This document shows, in pieces, positions 1-8,848 of a stretch of DNA of 41,790 nt. Position numbers and translations under genes: made by a program. Source of the DNA: CAYVAP01 sp964343195 (lineage in GTDB: Bacteria > Bacteroidota > Bacteroidia > J057); the NCBI GenBank assembly GCA_964343195.1, contig CAYFIR010000049.1, positions 1 to 41,790 on the forward strand, in the 5' to 3' direction. The notes under the pieces are model-generated. The model was not told the origin of the DNA and ran no database searches. It saw only the letters and a program-made list of their open reading frames with translations. How positions within the stretch are numbered: the first letter of the stretch is position 1; each line of letters starts with the position of its first letter.

Positions 1-168
1 CAGTATGCGGGCAAGAGATCAAGTCAAAAGCGGAACTAATTTTTTGAGCGTTACTAAGGTGATACTTTTGCTTTCAATGACTTCGATGCGATTTCAGGTC
101 AGAAGGTTACAAATTTTTCCAGATTCTCTAATTTAGCAGAGGAATTCACTCAAGCCTTGCGATAATAC
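1..168 (+). pseudogene. Possible 3' remnant of an unidentified gene
   Basis: The frame read from base 1 has stops at 37-39 and 52-54. After them it gives about 36 residues of protein-like composition (GDTFAFNDFDAIS at its start), ending at TAA 163-165, only 9 bases before the next start codon. I do not recognise the family; the segment is vaguely like the C-terminal edge of a von Willebrand A-type domain, but this is a guess. It could be a frameshifted or decayed gene end, or simply non-coding sequence. The left edge of the window prevents a decision. Confidence 0.25.
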
Positions 169-174
169 CTCTAT

Positions 175-768
175 ATGGACGCTATTCTAGCCTGCTTTCA
201 GGGAGTCGCTCCCTACCTGGAAATCGGATTTGACCACATCCTAGACATTAACGGGTATGACCACATCCTCTTTGTTGTGGCCCTATGCGCCATATTTCGT
301 GTAAAGGAATGGAGGAGAGTGCTCGTACTGGTAACGGCATTTACCATAGGGCACTCCTTTACCCTGGCACTATCTGTACTGAATATCTTTACCCTTGACC
401 CTGATCTCGTCGAAACCCTGATTCCCATCACCATCCTGATCACGGCGGTTCACAACCTGATTCGTGGGAACAGTGAACTCACTACGCAGCAGGTTAGAAT
501 CAACTATGCCCTGGCGTTGTTTTTTGGGTTCATCCACGGGATGGGTTTTAGCAACTACCTGAGAATGCTTATGGGACAGGAGGAATGTATCGCAGGACCC
601 TTGTTGACTTTCAATGTAGGGTTAGAGCTGGGGCAGATCATCATTGTGGCGGCTACCATGCTCCTTTCCTGGCTAATCATTGAGGTAGCTGGACTTAAAT
701 CAAAGTGGTGGAACTATGGCGTTTCCAGCATCATCGCGTTTGCGAGTTTGTATCTAATCTTGGGGTGA
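175..768 (+). CDS. HupE/UreJ-family integral membrane protein
   Basis: A 197-residue protein that is almost entirely membrane-spanning, with about six hydrophobic segments. It carries the family's histidine/aspartate signatures in order: GFDHILDI then GYDHILFV near residues 18-33, AFTIGHSFTLAL near residues 55-66, and FFGFIHGMGFS near residues 117-127. These match the HupE/UreJ_2 group of small membrane proteins, which is related to nickel/cobalt permease accessory proteins. Transport of a metal is the usual suggestion, but the substrate is not established and no hydrogenase or urease gene is visible here. The ATG at 175 is the first in frame and leaves a 9-base gap after the preceding stop. 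The gene converges on gyrB. Confidence 0.8.
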   Translation: MDAILACFQGVAPYLEIGFDHILDINGYDHILFVVALCAIFRVKEWRRVLVLVTAFTIGHSFTLALSVLNIFTLDPDLVETLIPITILITAVHNLIRGNSELTTQQVRINYALALFFGFIHGMGFSNYLRMLMGQEECIAGPLLTFNVGLELGQIIIVAATMLLSWLIIEVAGLKSKWWNYGVSSIIAFASLYLILG

Positions 769-884
769 GACCTTTTGGGGAAATATCCCGAAGAGCCTAA
801 TGGGTTATCCTCAGGCACACCGAAGCCAGTTGTCATGGGATCCTTTATGGCCTCCCTGGAGCCTCTTTCGGCTAAACCTTCCCA

Positions 885-923
885 CAAAAAAGCAGTCAGA
901 ACATACCAGATGCCCTGACTGCT
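885..923 (-). terminator. Rho-independent terminator of gyrB
   Basis: A perfect 9-bp stem (AGCAGTCAG at 891-899 with CTGACTGCT at 915-923) is followed on the minus strand by six T residues (885-890 on the plus strand are A). It lies 26 bases past the gyrB stop. On the plus strand the hairpin has no T-tract, so it is not a terminator for the HupE-like gene. Confidence 0.8.
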
Positions 924-948
924 AACCACTTAAAACGGAAAATAATCC

Positions 949-2931
949 TTACAGGTCGATATTGGCGTACTTGGCGTTGCGCTCGATGAACTCCCGACGA
1001 GGAGCCACTTCGTCTCCCATCAGGGTAGAGAAGAGATGATCAGCTTCGGCCGCACTTTCAATACTCACCCGCTGCAGGGTACGTGTTGCGATGTTCATTG
1101 TGGTATCCCACAACTGCTCGGGGTTCATCTCTCCGAGACCTTTATAGCGCTGCACGTGCACTTTGCCTTCATCGCCTCCTGCAATCTCAGCAATTGCTTC
1201 CAGGCGTTGAGGCTCGGTCCAACAGTACCTGGACTCCTTGCCTCGCTTGACCTGATACAATGGCGGCAGGGCTATATAGACATATCCAGCCTCGATGAGT
1301 GGCAGCATATTTCGATAAAACAGTGTCAACAGCAACGTCCGGATGTGAGACCCATCCACGTCGGCATCCGTCATGATGACGATTTTGTGGTAACGCAGGC
1401 GGTCAAGGTTCAGCTCTTCCTCCTGTCCTACACCGGTGATTCCCAGTGCCAGGATGATGTTCTTGATTTCTTCGTTTTCGTAGATGCGGCTGGGATGCGC
1501 TTTTTCTACATTGAGGATTTTACCACGTAGGGGCAAAATTGCCTGGTACTTTCGGTCGCGTGCCTGCTTGGCAGATCCACCAGCAGAATCACCCTCCACC
1601 AGGTAGATTTCACATTCCTCAGCCTTGCGACTGGAGCAGTTGGCCAGTTTACCGGGCAGGCCACCGCTGAGCGAGCTACTCTTGCGCTGCACGGCGTCCC
1701 GCGCTTTTTTAGCCGCATGACGAGCCTCTGCGGCAATGAGCACCTTTTGGATGATGCGCTTGGCGATCTGTGGATGCTCCTCAAGGTAATTTTTCATGGA
1801 CTCCGCCACAATGGAACTCACCATGCCGGAAATCTCGCCATTCCCCAGTTTGGTTTTGGTCTGTCCTTCAAACTGTGGCTCAGGTACTTTCACCGAAATC
1901 ACACAGGTCAGCCCTTCCCGATAGTCATCACCGGAAAGCTTGAATTTCACTTTCTTCAGCAGTCCTTCCTGCTCTGCGTAATTGCCCAATACCCGGGTAA
2001 GTGCCGACTTAAAGCCGGAAACGTGTGTACCCCCCTCATGGGTGTTGATGTTGTTGACGTAGGAGTGGATGTTTTCGCTAAAGGAAGAATTGTACTGGAT
2101 GGCGACCTCAACGGGAACAGTTTCATCCTTGTCAATCCCTGAGAAGTGGATGGGCGTCTCATGGAGCGCCTGGCGCCCCCGGTCCAAAAACTGCACAAAC
2201 TCGGCCAGTCCCCCTTCGGAGAAAAAGGTATGGCTAAGGAATTTTTTGCCTTCATTTTCGGGCTTCTTCAGGTCCTCCTCGCTGAGGGGTTCCCGCTCAT
2301 CGGTAAGTGAGATCTCCACTCCTGCATTCAGGTAGGCAAGTTCTCTCAAACGACCTGCGAGGGTCTCATATTTGTATTCCTTGGTAGTGAAAATCGTATC
2401 ATCTGGCCAGAAGCGGGTCCAGGTACCACGATCAGTAGTTTCACCCAATTCCGTAACTGGCTGCTGGGCAACACCTTTGGCGTAAACCTGCTCATAGACT
2501 TTGCCTTCGCGGTAAACTTTTACCTCACAGTTGCTGGAAAGCGCATTCACACAGGAAACCCCTACTCCGTGGAGACCACCGGAGACTTTGTAGTTGGATT
2601 TATCGAATTTACCACCGGCTCCCAGACGGGTCATCACCAGTTCAAGGGCCGAAAGTCCTTCTTTCTTATGGACCCCAACGGGAATCCCGCGGCCATCGTC
2701 GCGCACAGAAATCGAATTGTCGTGATGAATGGTAACGGAAATGTTACGTGCGTGCCCGGCCATCGCCTCATCGATCGAATTGTCAACCACTTCGTAAACC
2801 AGGTGGTGTAGTCCCCGTTCACCCACATCGCCGATATACATGGAAGGACGCTTGCGCACGTGTTCGATTCCTTCCAGGACCTGGATTTGATTTGCGGAAT
2901 AGTCCTGAGAGTTCTTCTCTATTTCACTCAT
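949..2931 (-). CDS. gyrB: DNA gyrase subunit B
   Basis: ATPase subunit of the type IIA topoisomerase that introduces negative supercoils with GyrA. From the ATG at 2931 the protein has 660 residues, normal for Bacteroidota GyrB. The GHKL ATPase domain shows YEVVDNSIDEA (residues 46-56, catalytic Glu and Asn), RDDGRGIP (77-84) and the GGLHGVGVS loop (118-126). The transducer domain follows. The TOPRIM domain has VEGDSAGGSAKQ (445-456) and TDADVDGSHI (521-530). The C-terminal RYKGLGEMNPEQLW motif distinguishes GyrB well. A TTG two codons upstream is in frame, but ATG is the more likely start. The gene is divergent from the lipid kinase gene and closed by a hairpin terminator. Confidence 0.97.
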   Translation of the reverse strand: MSEIEKNSQDYSANQIQVLEGIEHVRKRPSMYIGDVGERGLHHLVYEVVDNSIDEAMAGHARNISVTIHHDNSISVRDDGRGIPVGVHKKEGLSALELVMTRLGAGGKFDKSNYKVSGGLHGVGVSCVNALSSNCEVKVYREGKVYEQVYAKGVAQQPVTELGETTDRGTWTRFWPDDTIFTTKEYKYETLAGRLRELAYLNAGVEISLTDEREPLSEEDLKKPENEGKKFLSHTFFSEGGLAEFVQFLDRGRQALHETPIHFSGIDKDETVPVEVAIQYNSSFSENIHSYVNNINTHEGGTHVSGFKSALTRVLGNYAEQEGLLKKVKFKLSGDDYREGLTCVISVKVPEPQFEGQTKTKLGNGEISGMVSSIVAESMKNYLEEHPQIAKRIIQKVLIAAEARHAAKKARDAVQRKSSSLSGGLPGKLANCSSRKAEECEIYLVEGDSAGGSAKQARDRKYQAILPLRGKILNVEKAHPSRIYENEEIKNIILALGITGVGQEEELNLDRLRYHKIVIMTDADVDGSHIRTLLLTLFYRNMLPLIEAGYVYIALPPLYQVKRGKESRYCWTEPQRLEAIAEIAGGDEGKVHVQRYKGLGEMNPEQLWDTTMNIATRTLQRVSIESAAEADHLFSTLMGDEVAPRREFIERNAKYANIDL

Positions 2932-2983
2932 TATCAAACAATTAGTAAAGTAGGCTGGTTTTGAGTTTTAACCATTAAATTTA

Positions 2984-2995
2984 CGAAAATTTTCG
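2984..2995. promoter_or_regulatory. Perfect 12-bp palindrome between gyrB and lipid kinase gene
   Basis: CGAAAATTTTCG is a perfect inverted repeat in the 97-base divergent spacer, 53 bases before gyrB and 33 bases before the kinase gene. It could be an operator, but AT-rich palindromes of this length can arise by chance. Confidence 0.3.
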
Positions 2996-3028
2996 CTTAA
3001 AACCCAGTCATAGGCTGCATTACACTCC

Positions 3029-3916
3029 ATGAAAACTCTCTTCCTGGTGAATCCCCTCGCGGGAAAAGTCAAAGACCCTGAACAGGTAACGAGTCTGATA
3101 CAATCTGTTTACCAAAAGGCTGGTCAAAGCTGTGAGGTTCAGTCGATTAACTTCGATGAACTGGACCTGATGATGGCTGAAATCAGAAGTAGCAGTTTTC
3201 AACGGATATTTGCTGTTGGGGGAGATGGGACCATCAATGCGGTGGCCAGTCGGCTGATCGGCAGCGACAAAGCAATGGGGGTAATCCCGGGAGGCTCAGG
3301 CAATGGCCTTGGTCGCCATCTGGGAATGTCGGTCCAGATGGAAAAAGCCATCGAGGAAGCACCCCGGCTCATTGAGCAAAAAGTGGACACCGGACTATTT
3401 GGAGGCCATGCCTTTGTTAACCTGGCCGGAATAGGCCTGGATGCGGCTGTAGCCCAGGGCTTCTCTCAGGCCAAAAGCCGGGGACTCCTCCCCTATATAC
3501 AGGAAAGTGCCAAAGGCTTGCTGAAACGCAAATCTGTTGACCTCAGCATACAGGTAGGTGAGGAATGGCAACACTTTCAGGGCGTGATTGGGGTAACCGT
3601 CGCCAACGGTACCCAATGGGGATTTGATGCCAAGATCGCTGGGGGAGCCAGCCTGACCGACGGACTACTCGATGTAAGGGTGATTCATCGGTTTCCACTG
3701 GTCGCGACCCCTCCCATTCTCATGCGATTGTTTACTGGCACTCTACAGGACTCCAACTATGTGACCTCTTTCAAAACCTCCGCGCTGCACATACATGCTG
3801 CCCCCCTGGACTGGATACAGGTAGATGGAGAGCCGCAGCCTGCGCCAGAGGAACTGACGGCTAAAGTGATTCCTCAGTCCCTCAAATTACTTGCTCCTCC
3901 GGGGGTAACGTTGTAA
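3029..3916 (+). CDS. Diacylglycerol/sphingosine kinase-family lipid kinase (YegS/BmrU type)
   Basis: A soluble 295-residue ATP-dependent kinase of the DAGK catalytic superfamily, expected to phosphorylate a diacylglycerol, phosphatidylglycerol or similar lipid at the inner membrane face. The N-terminal LVNPLAGK (residues 6-13), the nucleotide-binding AVGGDGTINAV (62-72) and the PGGSGNGLGRHLG loop (87-99) are the three family signatures. The C-terminal half is the usual beta-sandwich, including GLDAAVAQGFSQA and VDGEP motifs. The start is the ATG at 3029. The gene faces the acyl-CoA dehydrogenase gene tail to tail and diverges from gyrB, so it is probably monocistronic. The exact lipid substrate cannot be read from the sequence. 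Confidence 0.88.
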   Translation: MKTLFLVNPLAGKVKDPEQVTSLIQSVYQKAGQSCEVQSINFDELDLMMAEIRSSSFQRIFAVGGDGTINAVASRLIGSDKAMGVIPGGSGNGLGRHLGMSVQMEKAIEEAPRLIEQKVDTGLFGGHAFVNLAGIGLDAAVAQGFSQAKSRGLLPYIQESAKGLLKRKSVDLSIQVGEEWQHFQGVIGVTVANGTQWGFDAKIAGGASLTDGLLDVRVIHRFPLVATPPILMRLFTGTLQDSNYVTSFKTSALHIHAAPLDWIQVDGEPQPAPEELTAKVIPQSLKLLAPPGVTL

Positions 3917-3922
3917 TCCCGC

Positions 3923-3952
3923 AAAAAAATGGACAGCCCTACCGGACTGCCC
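3923..3952 (-). terminator. Rho-independent terminator of the acyl-CoA dehydrogenase gene
   Basis: Minus-strand reading gives a 9-bp stem with two G-T pairs (3944-3952 with 3931-3939), a 4-base loop and then A plus seven T residues (3923-3929). It lies about 50 bases past the dehydrogenase stop. On the plus strand no T-tract follows. Confidence 0.8.
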
Positions 3953-4003
3953 ATAAAACTGTAACAAAACTCCTACAAACTATTCACATTGTCTAAAACC
4001 TCT

Positions 4004-5158
4004 CTACACGGGGATTCCCTGCTTGATCAGGTTTCGCGCGACCACAATCTTCTGAATCTCAGTGGTTCCCTCGTAGATCTCGGTGATCTTGGCATCGCGG
4101 AGAAAACGCTCCACGTGGTACTCTTTCACATAGCCATTGCCGCCGTGCACCTGGATGGCCTGGCTGGCACACATCATCGCAGCCGCAGAGGAATAAGACT
4201 TGGCCATGGCGGCTGAAGTCGAATAATCCCGGCCATTATCCTTGTCACTGGCAGCTTTAAGGCAAAGCAGACGTGAAGCCTCCACCTCTGTCGCCATTTC
4301 AGCGAGTTTGAACTGAATGGCCTGGTGGTTCATGATCTCAGTGCCAAAGGACTTGCGGATCTTGGAGTACTCCAGGGCCCGCTCAAAGGATCCGCTGGCA
4401 ATACCCAGCGCCTGTGAGGCGATGCCAATGCGACCACCATTCAGGGTGCTCATGGCAATTTTGAAGCCCTGCCCATCCTCGCCAAGGCGCTGCTCTTTGG
4501 GGACTTTGATGTCATTGAAGTTCAGGGTATGGGTATCAGACCCGCGAATGCCCATTTTTTGCTCCTTGGGACCGACCTCAAAGCCGTCCATGTCGCGGTC
4601 CACGATCAAACAATTGATGCCTTTGTGGCGCTTCTCCGCATCGGTCTGGGCCATGACGAGGTAAACAGAAGCGATGCCTCCGTTGGTGATCCAGTTTTTG
4701 GTGCCTGTCAGTTCATAGTAGTCTCCCTTATCGATGGCCTGTGTCTTCTGCTGGGTGGCATCAGAGCCAGCTTCTGGCTCAGACAGACAAAATGCGCCGA
4801 TGATTTCGCCGGAAGTGAGACGTGGCAGGTACTTCTGCTTTTGGGCTTCGGTGCCGAATTTTTCAATCGCCCAGTTGACCAGAGAATTTTGCACCGATAC
4901 GATCACGCTGGCAGAGGCATCCCACTTGGAGAGTTCCTCCATCACCAGTACATAGGAGATGGTATCCATGCCTCCTCCTCCGTACTCTGGATCAACCATC
5001 ATACCGAGAAATCCCTGTTCTCCCATTTTGCGAAGCAGCTCTTCCGGAAAAAACTGCTTTTCATCTCGCTCTATCACACCAGGTTTCAGCTCTTTTTCGG
5101 CAAAATCGCGAGCCATCTGGCGAATCATTAAGTGCTCTTCGGTCAACTGAAAGTTCAT
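4004..5158 (-). CDS. Acyl-CoA dehydrogenase (short/medium-chain type)
   Basis: FAD flavoenzyme that oxidises acyl-CoA to trans-2-enoyl-CoA in fatty-acid or branched-chain acyl-CoA breakdown and passes electrons to ETF. The 384-residue length is typical. The N-terminal helical domain begins FQLTEEHLMIRQMARDF. The middle domain has the FCLSEPEAGSDA signature and NWITNGG. The C-terminal domain has QVHGGNGYVKEYHVERFLRD and the IYEGTTEIQ motif, whose Glu363 aligns with the catalytic base of short-chain and branched enzymes. Longer in-frame starts exist upstream (to 5239), but the ATG at 5158 gives the standard family N-terminus. A strong palindrome 94 bases upstream may be its operator. Confidence 0.93.
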   Translation of the reverse strand: MNFQLTEEHLMIRQMARDFAEKELKPGVIERDEKQFFPEELLRKMGEQGFLGMMVDPEYGGGGMDTISYVLVMEELSKWDASASVIVSVQNSLVNWAIEKFGTEAQKQKYLPRLTSGEIIGAFCLSEPEAGSDATQQKTQAIDKGDYYELTGTKNWITNGGIASVYLVMAQTDAEKRHKGINCLIVDRDMDGFEVGPKEQKMGIRGSDTHTLNFNDIKVPKEQRLGEDGQGFKIAMSTLNGGRIGIASQALGIASGSFERALEYSKIRKSFGTEIMNHQAIQFKLAEMATEVEASRLLCLKAASDKDNGRDYSTSAAMAKSYSSAAAMMCASQAIQVHGGNGYVKEYHVERFLRDAKITEIYEGTTEIQKIVVARNLIKQGIPV

Positions 5159-5251
5159 TATTTGTGATTTGTTGAGTTGGAGAAAAGGGAGGTGAAATTG
5201 GGGCTTCCCATTTCGGCCAACAAATATAAAAATCGGCAACGAAATTACCTA

Positions 5252-5267
5252 GCGAACGGTCGTTCGC
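5252..5267. promoter_or_regulatory. Perfect inverted repeat, candidate TetR-type operator
   Basis: GCGAACG-GT-CGTTCGC has two 7-bp arms that pair perfectly around a 2-base centre. It sits in the divergent spacer between the acyl-CoA dehydrogenase gene (start 5158) and the M28 peptidase gene (start 5343). TetR-family regulators of fatty-acid degradation (FadR/PaaR/PfmR types) commonly bind GC-rich palindromes of this size next to acd genes, so control of the dehydrogenase is plausible. No regulator gene lies in the window. Confidence 0.5.
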
Positions 5268-5342
5268 ATCGCAATGTTTTGTCTGAACGGATGTTTGTTG
5301 GTTTTTCCGTAATTTCCTCCCTCACCTAAACCAAGCTAACCT

Positions 5343-7466
5343 ATGCTGAGACCAAGATTCACGCTGATCACTCTATTAATGTTATCGGGCATGCTCCTCT
5401 TTGGTCAGACAAAACCTCTCACAGGTTTTTTACCAAATGAGTCCAGCCAGCAACTTTCTACGGAAGGCGAATTGATACAACTCCTTCAGCCTGAGACCTT
5501 TCGCGATCACCTGCGCATGTTGACACGCAGGCCACACGTAGCTGGAACCCAGGCCAATCAGGAAGTCGCCAATTACATGGATCAGGCCATGAGTGATGCG
5601 GGGCTCGACGTCAAGCGATACCCTTATGACATCTACCTGCCCAAAGGTCCAGGCGAAATTGACGTAGCGCTGGTTACTCCCATTCGTCAGCCGCTCAACA
5701 ACCAGGAATACATTCTCCCGGAAGACAGCTTTTCCCGCGATCCCGATCTGCTGCCCGGTTGGAACGGCTACTCTGGTAATGGCGATGTCACCGGCGAAGT
5801 CGTGTATGCCAATTATGGCCGCAAAGAGGACTTTGAGCAACTGGCCGAAATGGGAGTCGAGGTGGAAGGAAAAATCGTGATCGCCCGCTACGGAGGGAAC
5901 TTTCGGGGATACAAAGCCAAGTTTGCCGAAGCCGCAGGAGCCGTGGGGCTCATCATTTACACCGACCCCAAAGATGCTGGCTATGTTCGGGGACCCGTAT
6001 TTCCTGAGGGGCCCTACTACAGTGAGAGTACCATTCAACGGGGATCGGTTCTGACACTCGACTACACGGGCGACCCGCTGACTCCATTTGAACCCGCGCT
6101 GCCGATGGATGGCGAAGTAGAAGTTGATCGCCTTTCAGTAGAAGAAGTGCAGGGATTCCATACCATTCCGGTCACTCCCCTACCCTATGGTTCCGCAGTG
6201 GAGATTTTGGAGCGAATGAAAGGAAAAGCCGTGCCTCGCAGTTGGCAGGGCGGATTGCCGATCACCTACCGGCTGGAGGGTGGTAGTGAGTTGACCGTAC
6301 GTCTGCGGGTCGAGCAGCCAAAAGGCATGACCCGGGTGGAAAATGTGGTCGGCATGCTGGAAGGAGAATATTTCCCCGACGAATGGATCATTTTGGGTTG
6401 CCACTACGACGCCTGGGGGCACGGAGCTACGGATCCCAACAGCGGTACCGCCATGCTGCTGACTTTGGCTGATGCCCTGGGAGAACTGGCTCGTCAGGGT
6501 AAACGCCCTGCACGAAGCATCCTGATTGCGCATTGGGACGCAGAAGAATTTGGCATCCTTGGCTCGACGGAGTGGGTAGAACAAATGCGGGAGGAACTAA
6601 ACGCCAGGGCCATTGCCTATTTCAATGCAGATGGGGCCTGCACCGGGCTCAATTTTGGGGGTTCCTCATCGCCTTCTCTCAAGGGGTTGCTGGTCGATGC
6701 CTCACAGGCAGTTCCCTATCCGGGAGAGGACTACAGCGTCTATGAGCACTGGATGCAGCGCAGCCCGGAAGCAGCAGAACCCAGCATCGGCAACCTCGGT
6801 GGAGGCTCTGACCATTTACCGTTTTATGTTCACCTCGGCATCCCAAGTCTGGGCGTTGGCATGCGGGGTACCACTCTGTACCATTCCAATTATGACGATT
6901 TCTATTTCTATTCAAATTTCAGTGACCCGGAATTCGTCAGTGGACCGACCGTAGCTGGAGTTTTAGGTGTCATGTCGCTAAGGCTCGCCAATGCTCAAAT
7001 CATCCCACTGGATCTGGATCGCTATGGCCGGGATTTGAAGCAGCATTTACAGGCAGCAGAGGAACAGATTCGACAGCATGACCCAGGACATTCTCTTTCG
7101 TCCCTGATCGACCTGGCGGAACAAATAGAGCAGGAAGGAAATAAGCTGGAAGCCGATCTGGATCGACTACTGGCCACCCGAAGCCGTGGAGCCATTCGTG
7201 TCAAGACCATCAACCAGCAACTGCGCGATTTGGAAAAGGCTTTTATTGACGAACAGGGTATGGACTATGGAAGCTGGTTTCGTTCACTGTATGCCTCTTC
7301 CGATCCCTATAGTGGGTACGCATCCTGGATGCTGCCAGGGCTGCTGTACCTGATTGCTGAAGAAAACTGGGAGACGCTTCCTGCCTGGGAAACAAGATAT
7401 GAAGCAGCGCTATCAGCATTACTGCGAAACATGCAAACCCTCAGACGGCAGGTATCCAGAGGGTAA
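5343..7466 (+). CDS. Secreted M28 metallopeptidase, glutamate carboxypeptidase II-like
   Basis: A 707-residue zinc carboxypeptidase of the GCPII/PSMA/transferrin-receptor architecture. A signal peptide (residues 1-22) is followed by a PA domain inserted before the catalytic core, the M28 peptidase domain (about 330-560) and a C-terminal helical dimerisation-like domain. The co-catalytic dizinc ligands are all visible: His354 (GCHYD), Asp364 (ATDPNSG), Glu401/Glu402 (WDAEEFG), Asp430 (NADG) and His514 (LYHSNYD). The enzyme is therefore predicted to be active, cleaving C-terminal acidic or other residues from peptides in the periplasm. The ATG at 5343 gives a clean signal peptide. A major-facilitator transporter gene starts 43 bases downstream and is probably cotranscribed. 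Confidence 0.9.
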   Translation: MLRPRFTLITLLMLSGMLLFGQTKPLTGFLPNESSQQLSTEGELIQLLQPETFRDHLRMLTRRPHVAGTQANQEVANYMDQAMSDAGLDVKRYPYDIYLPKGPGEIDVALVTPIRQPLNNQEYILPEDSFSRDPDLLPGWNGYSGNGDVTGEVVYANYGRKEDFEQLAEMGVEVEGKIVIARYGGNFRGYKAKFAEAAGAVGLIIYTDPKDAGYVRGPVFPEGPYYSESTIQRGSVLTLDYTGDPLTPFEPALPMDGEVEVDRLSVEEVQGFHTIPVTPLPYGSAVEILERMKGKAVPRSWQGGLPITYRLEGGSELTVRLRVEQPKGMTRVENVVGMLEGEYFPDEWIILGCHYDAWGHGATDPNSGTAMLLTLADALGELARQGKRPARSILIAHWDAEEFGILGSTEWVEQMREELNARAIAYFNADGACTGLNFGGSSSPSLKGLLVDASQAVPYPGEDYSVYEHWMQRSPEAAEPSIGNLGGGSDHLPFYVHLGIPSLGVGMRGTTLYHSNYDDFYFYSNFSDPEFVSGPTVAGVLGVMSLRLANAQIIPLDLDRYGRDLKQHLQAAEEQIRQHDPGHSLSSLIDLAEQIEQEGNKLEADLDRLLATRSRGAIRVKTINQQLRDLEKAFIDEQGMDYGSWFRSLYASSDPYSGYASWMLPGLLYLIAEENWETLPAWETRYEAALSALLRNMQTLRRQVSRG

Positions 7467-7509
7467 GCGAAAAGATCATTTGCCCCGTAACTCACCAACC
7501 TCCCAATTC

Positions 7510-8799
7510 ATGCCAAATTCCAGTTCTCAAGAGCCCTCCTTAAGCCCCTCCCGCCAGTTTCTCACCATGCTCGCATTGGTGATGGCGGGGGAGGCCATTT
7601 TCTTTTTGCCATTTGTGATCCCACGGATCTTCCGTCCGACGGTACTGGACACCTTTCAAATCACCAACCTGGAATTGGGTACCGCTTTTTCAGCCTATGG
7701 AGTGGTCGCCATGATCTCCTATTTCTTTGGAGGGCCATTGGCGGATCGATTTTCCGCCAGGGTGCTGCTCCCAGGAGCCCTGATCGCCACCAGCCTGGGT
7801 GGCTTTTTTTATGCGACATACCCTCCACTCGGTCTGTTGACGATCCTGTATGGGTACTGGGGCATGACCACAATTTTGTTGTTTTGGGCTGCGCTGATGC
7901 GGGCTACCCGCGAGTGGGGGGGCAGACTCTCACAAGGGCAAGCCTTTGGCTGGCTGGATGCAGGTCGAGGCGCTATGGCGGCTGTTGTCGGATCACTGGG
8001 TGTGATACTCTTTGCCTCACTACTTCCCAATGAGGTCAATACGGCCAGTCTTGAGCAGCAACAGGAAGGATTCCGGCAGGTAATCCTGATGATGTCCAGC
8101 ATCGTGGCGGGGATTGGAATTCTGACATATTTTGTCCTGCCAACACCCTGGGAGGTCACCGCAAAGCGCACCTCCAATCTTACCTTCCGTGGCGTGCTGG
8201 AAGTTGCCAAAATGCCGACGGTTTGGCTTCAGGCTCTCATCATCATCTGTGCCTATGTAGCCTACAAAGGGACTGATGACCTGTCGCTCTATGGCCGTGA
8301 AGTGCTGATGCTTGACGAAGTAGCTTCGGCAGAAATAGGCACCATCAGCATGTGGGTACGTCCATTTGCCGCTCTTATTGCAGGATTCCTCGCAGATCGT
8401 TTTTCGACCTCGCGCATGACAATGGTATCCTTTGGGCTGATATTGATTGGTAGCCTCATCCTGGCATCCGGTGTCATTACACCCGGGACCTACGTCCTGT
8501 TCATCGGTACACTCATCACGGCGGGCCTGGGTATTTACGCCATGCGTGGTCTTTACTATGCCATCATGCAGGAGGGCAAAGTGCCACTGGCTTTCACCGG
8601 AAGTGCCGTCGGGCTGGTCTCAGTACTTGGGTACACCCCCGATATTTTCATGGGACCCTTGATGGGAGTTTTGCTGGACGATAATCCCGGTCCTGCGGGA
8701 CACCATTACGTGTTCATCGTGGTGGGAGGATTTGCCCTATTGGGTCTTGTTGCTACGGTTGCGTTCAGGGTGGTAAATGAAAGGATTACGCAGCAATGA
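7510..8799 (+). CDS. Major facilitator superfamily transporter
   Basis: A 429-residue polytopic protein with about twelve hydrophobic segments in two halves. The loop after helix 2 has GGPLADRFSARVL and the second half has the matching AGFLADRFSTSRM, both variants of the MFS motif A (G-x-x-x-D-R-x-x-R). Substrate is not predictable from sequence. The chosen ATG (7510) starts a short polar tail before helix 1; an in-frame extension to 7354 overlaps the preceding peptidase gene and is unlikely. Its position 43 bases after the peptidase gene suggests uptake of a peptidase product or a peptide, but that is inference. It converges on the serine hydrolase gene; I see no clear terminator in the 49-base gap. 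Confidence 0.88.
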   Translation: MPNSSSQEPSLSPSRQFLTMLALVMAGEAIFFLPFVIPRIFRPTVLDTFQITNLELGTAFSAYGVVAMISYFFGGPLADRFSARVLLPGALIATSLGGFFYATYPPLGLLTILYGYWGMTTILLFWAALMRATREWGGRLSQGQAFGWLDAGRGAMAAVVGSLGVILFASLLPNEVNTASLEQQQEGFRQVILMMSSIVAGIGILTYFVLPTPWEVTAKRTSNLTFRGVLEVAKMPTVWLQALIIICAYVAYKGTDDLSLYGREVLMLDEVASAEIGTISMWVRPFAALIAGFLADRFSTSRMTMVSFGLILIGSLILASGVITPGTYVLFIGTLITAGLGIYAMRGLYYAIMQEGKVPLAFTGSAVGLVSVLGYTPDIFMGPLMGVLLDDNPGPAGHHYVFIVVGGFALLGLVATVAFRVVNERITQQ

Positions 8800-8848
8800 A
8801 TGATGCTGAGATATTGGAATTTTGAGGTGTTGGATAGGGTTTACGCCT

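Noticed and set aside
1036..2945. Several open frames on the strand opposite gyrB
   Set aside because: They lie entirely inside a gene with every GyrB motif, have odd composition and no family resemblance; they are complementary-strand artefacts.
7354..7509. Extended N-terminus of the MFS transporter overlapping the peptidase gene
   Set aside because: The extra 52 residues are basic, lack family similarity and come from the shifted reading of the peptidase 3' end; the ATG at 7510 fits a transporter start.
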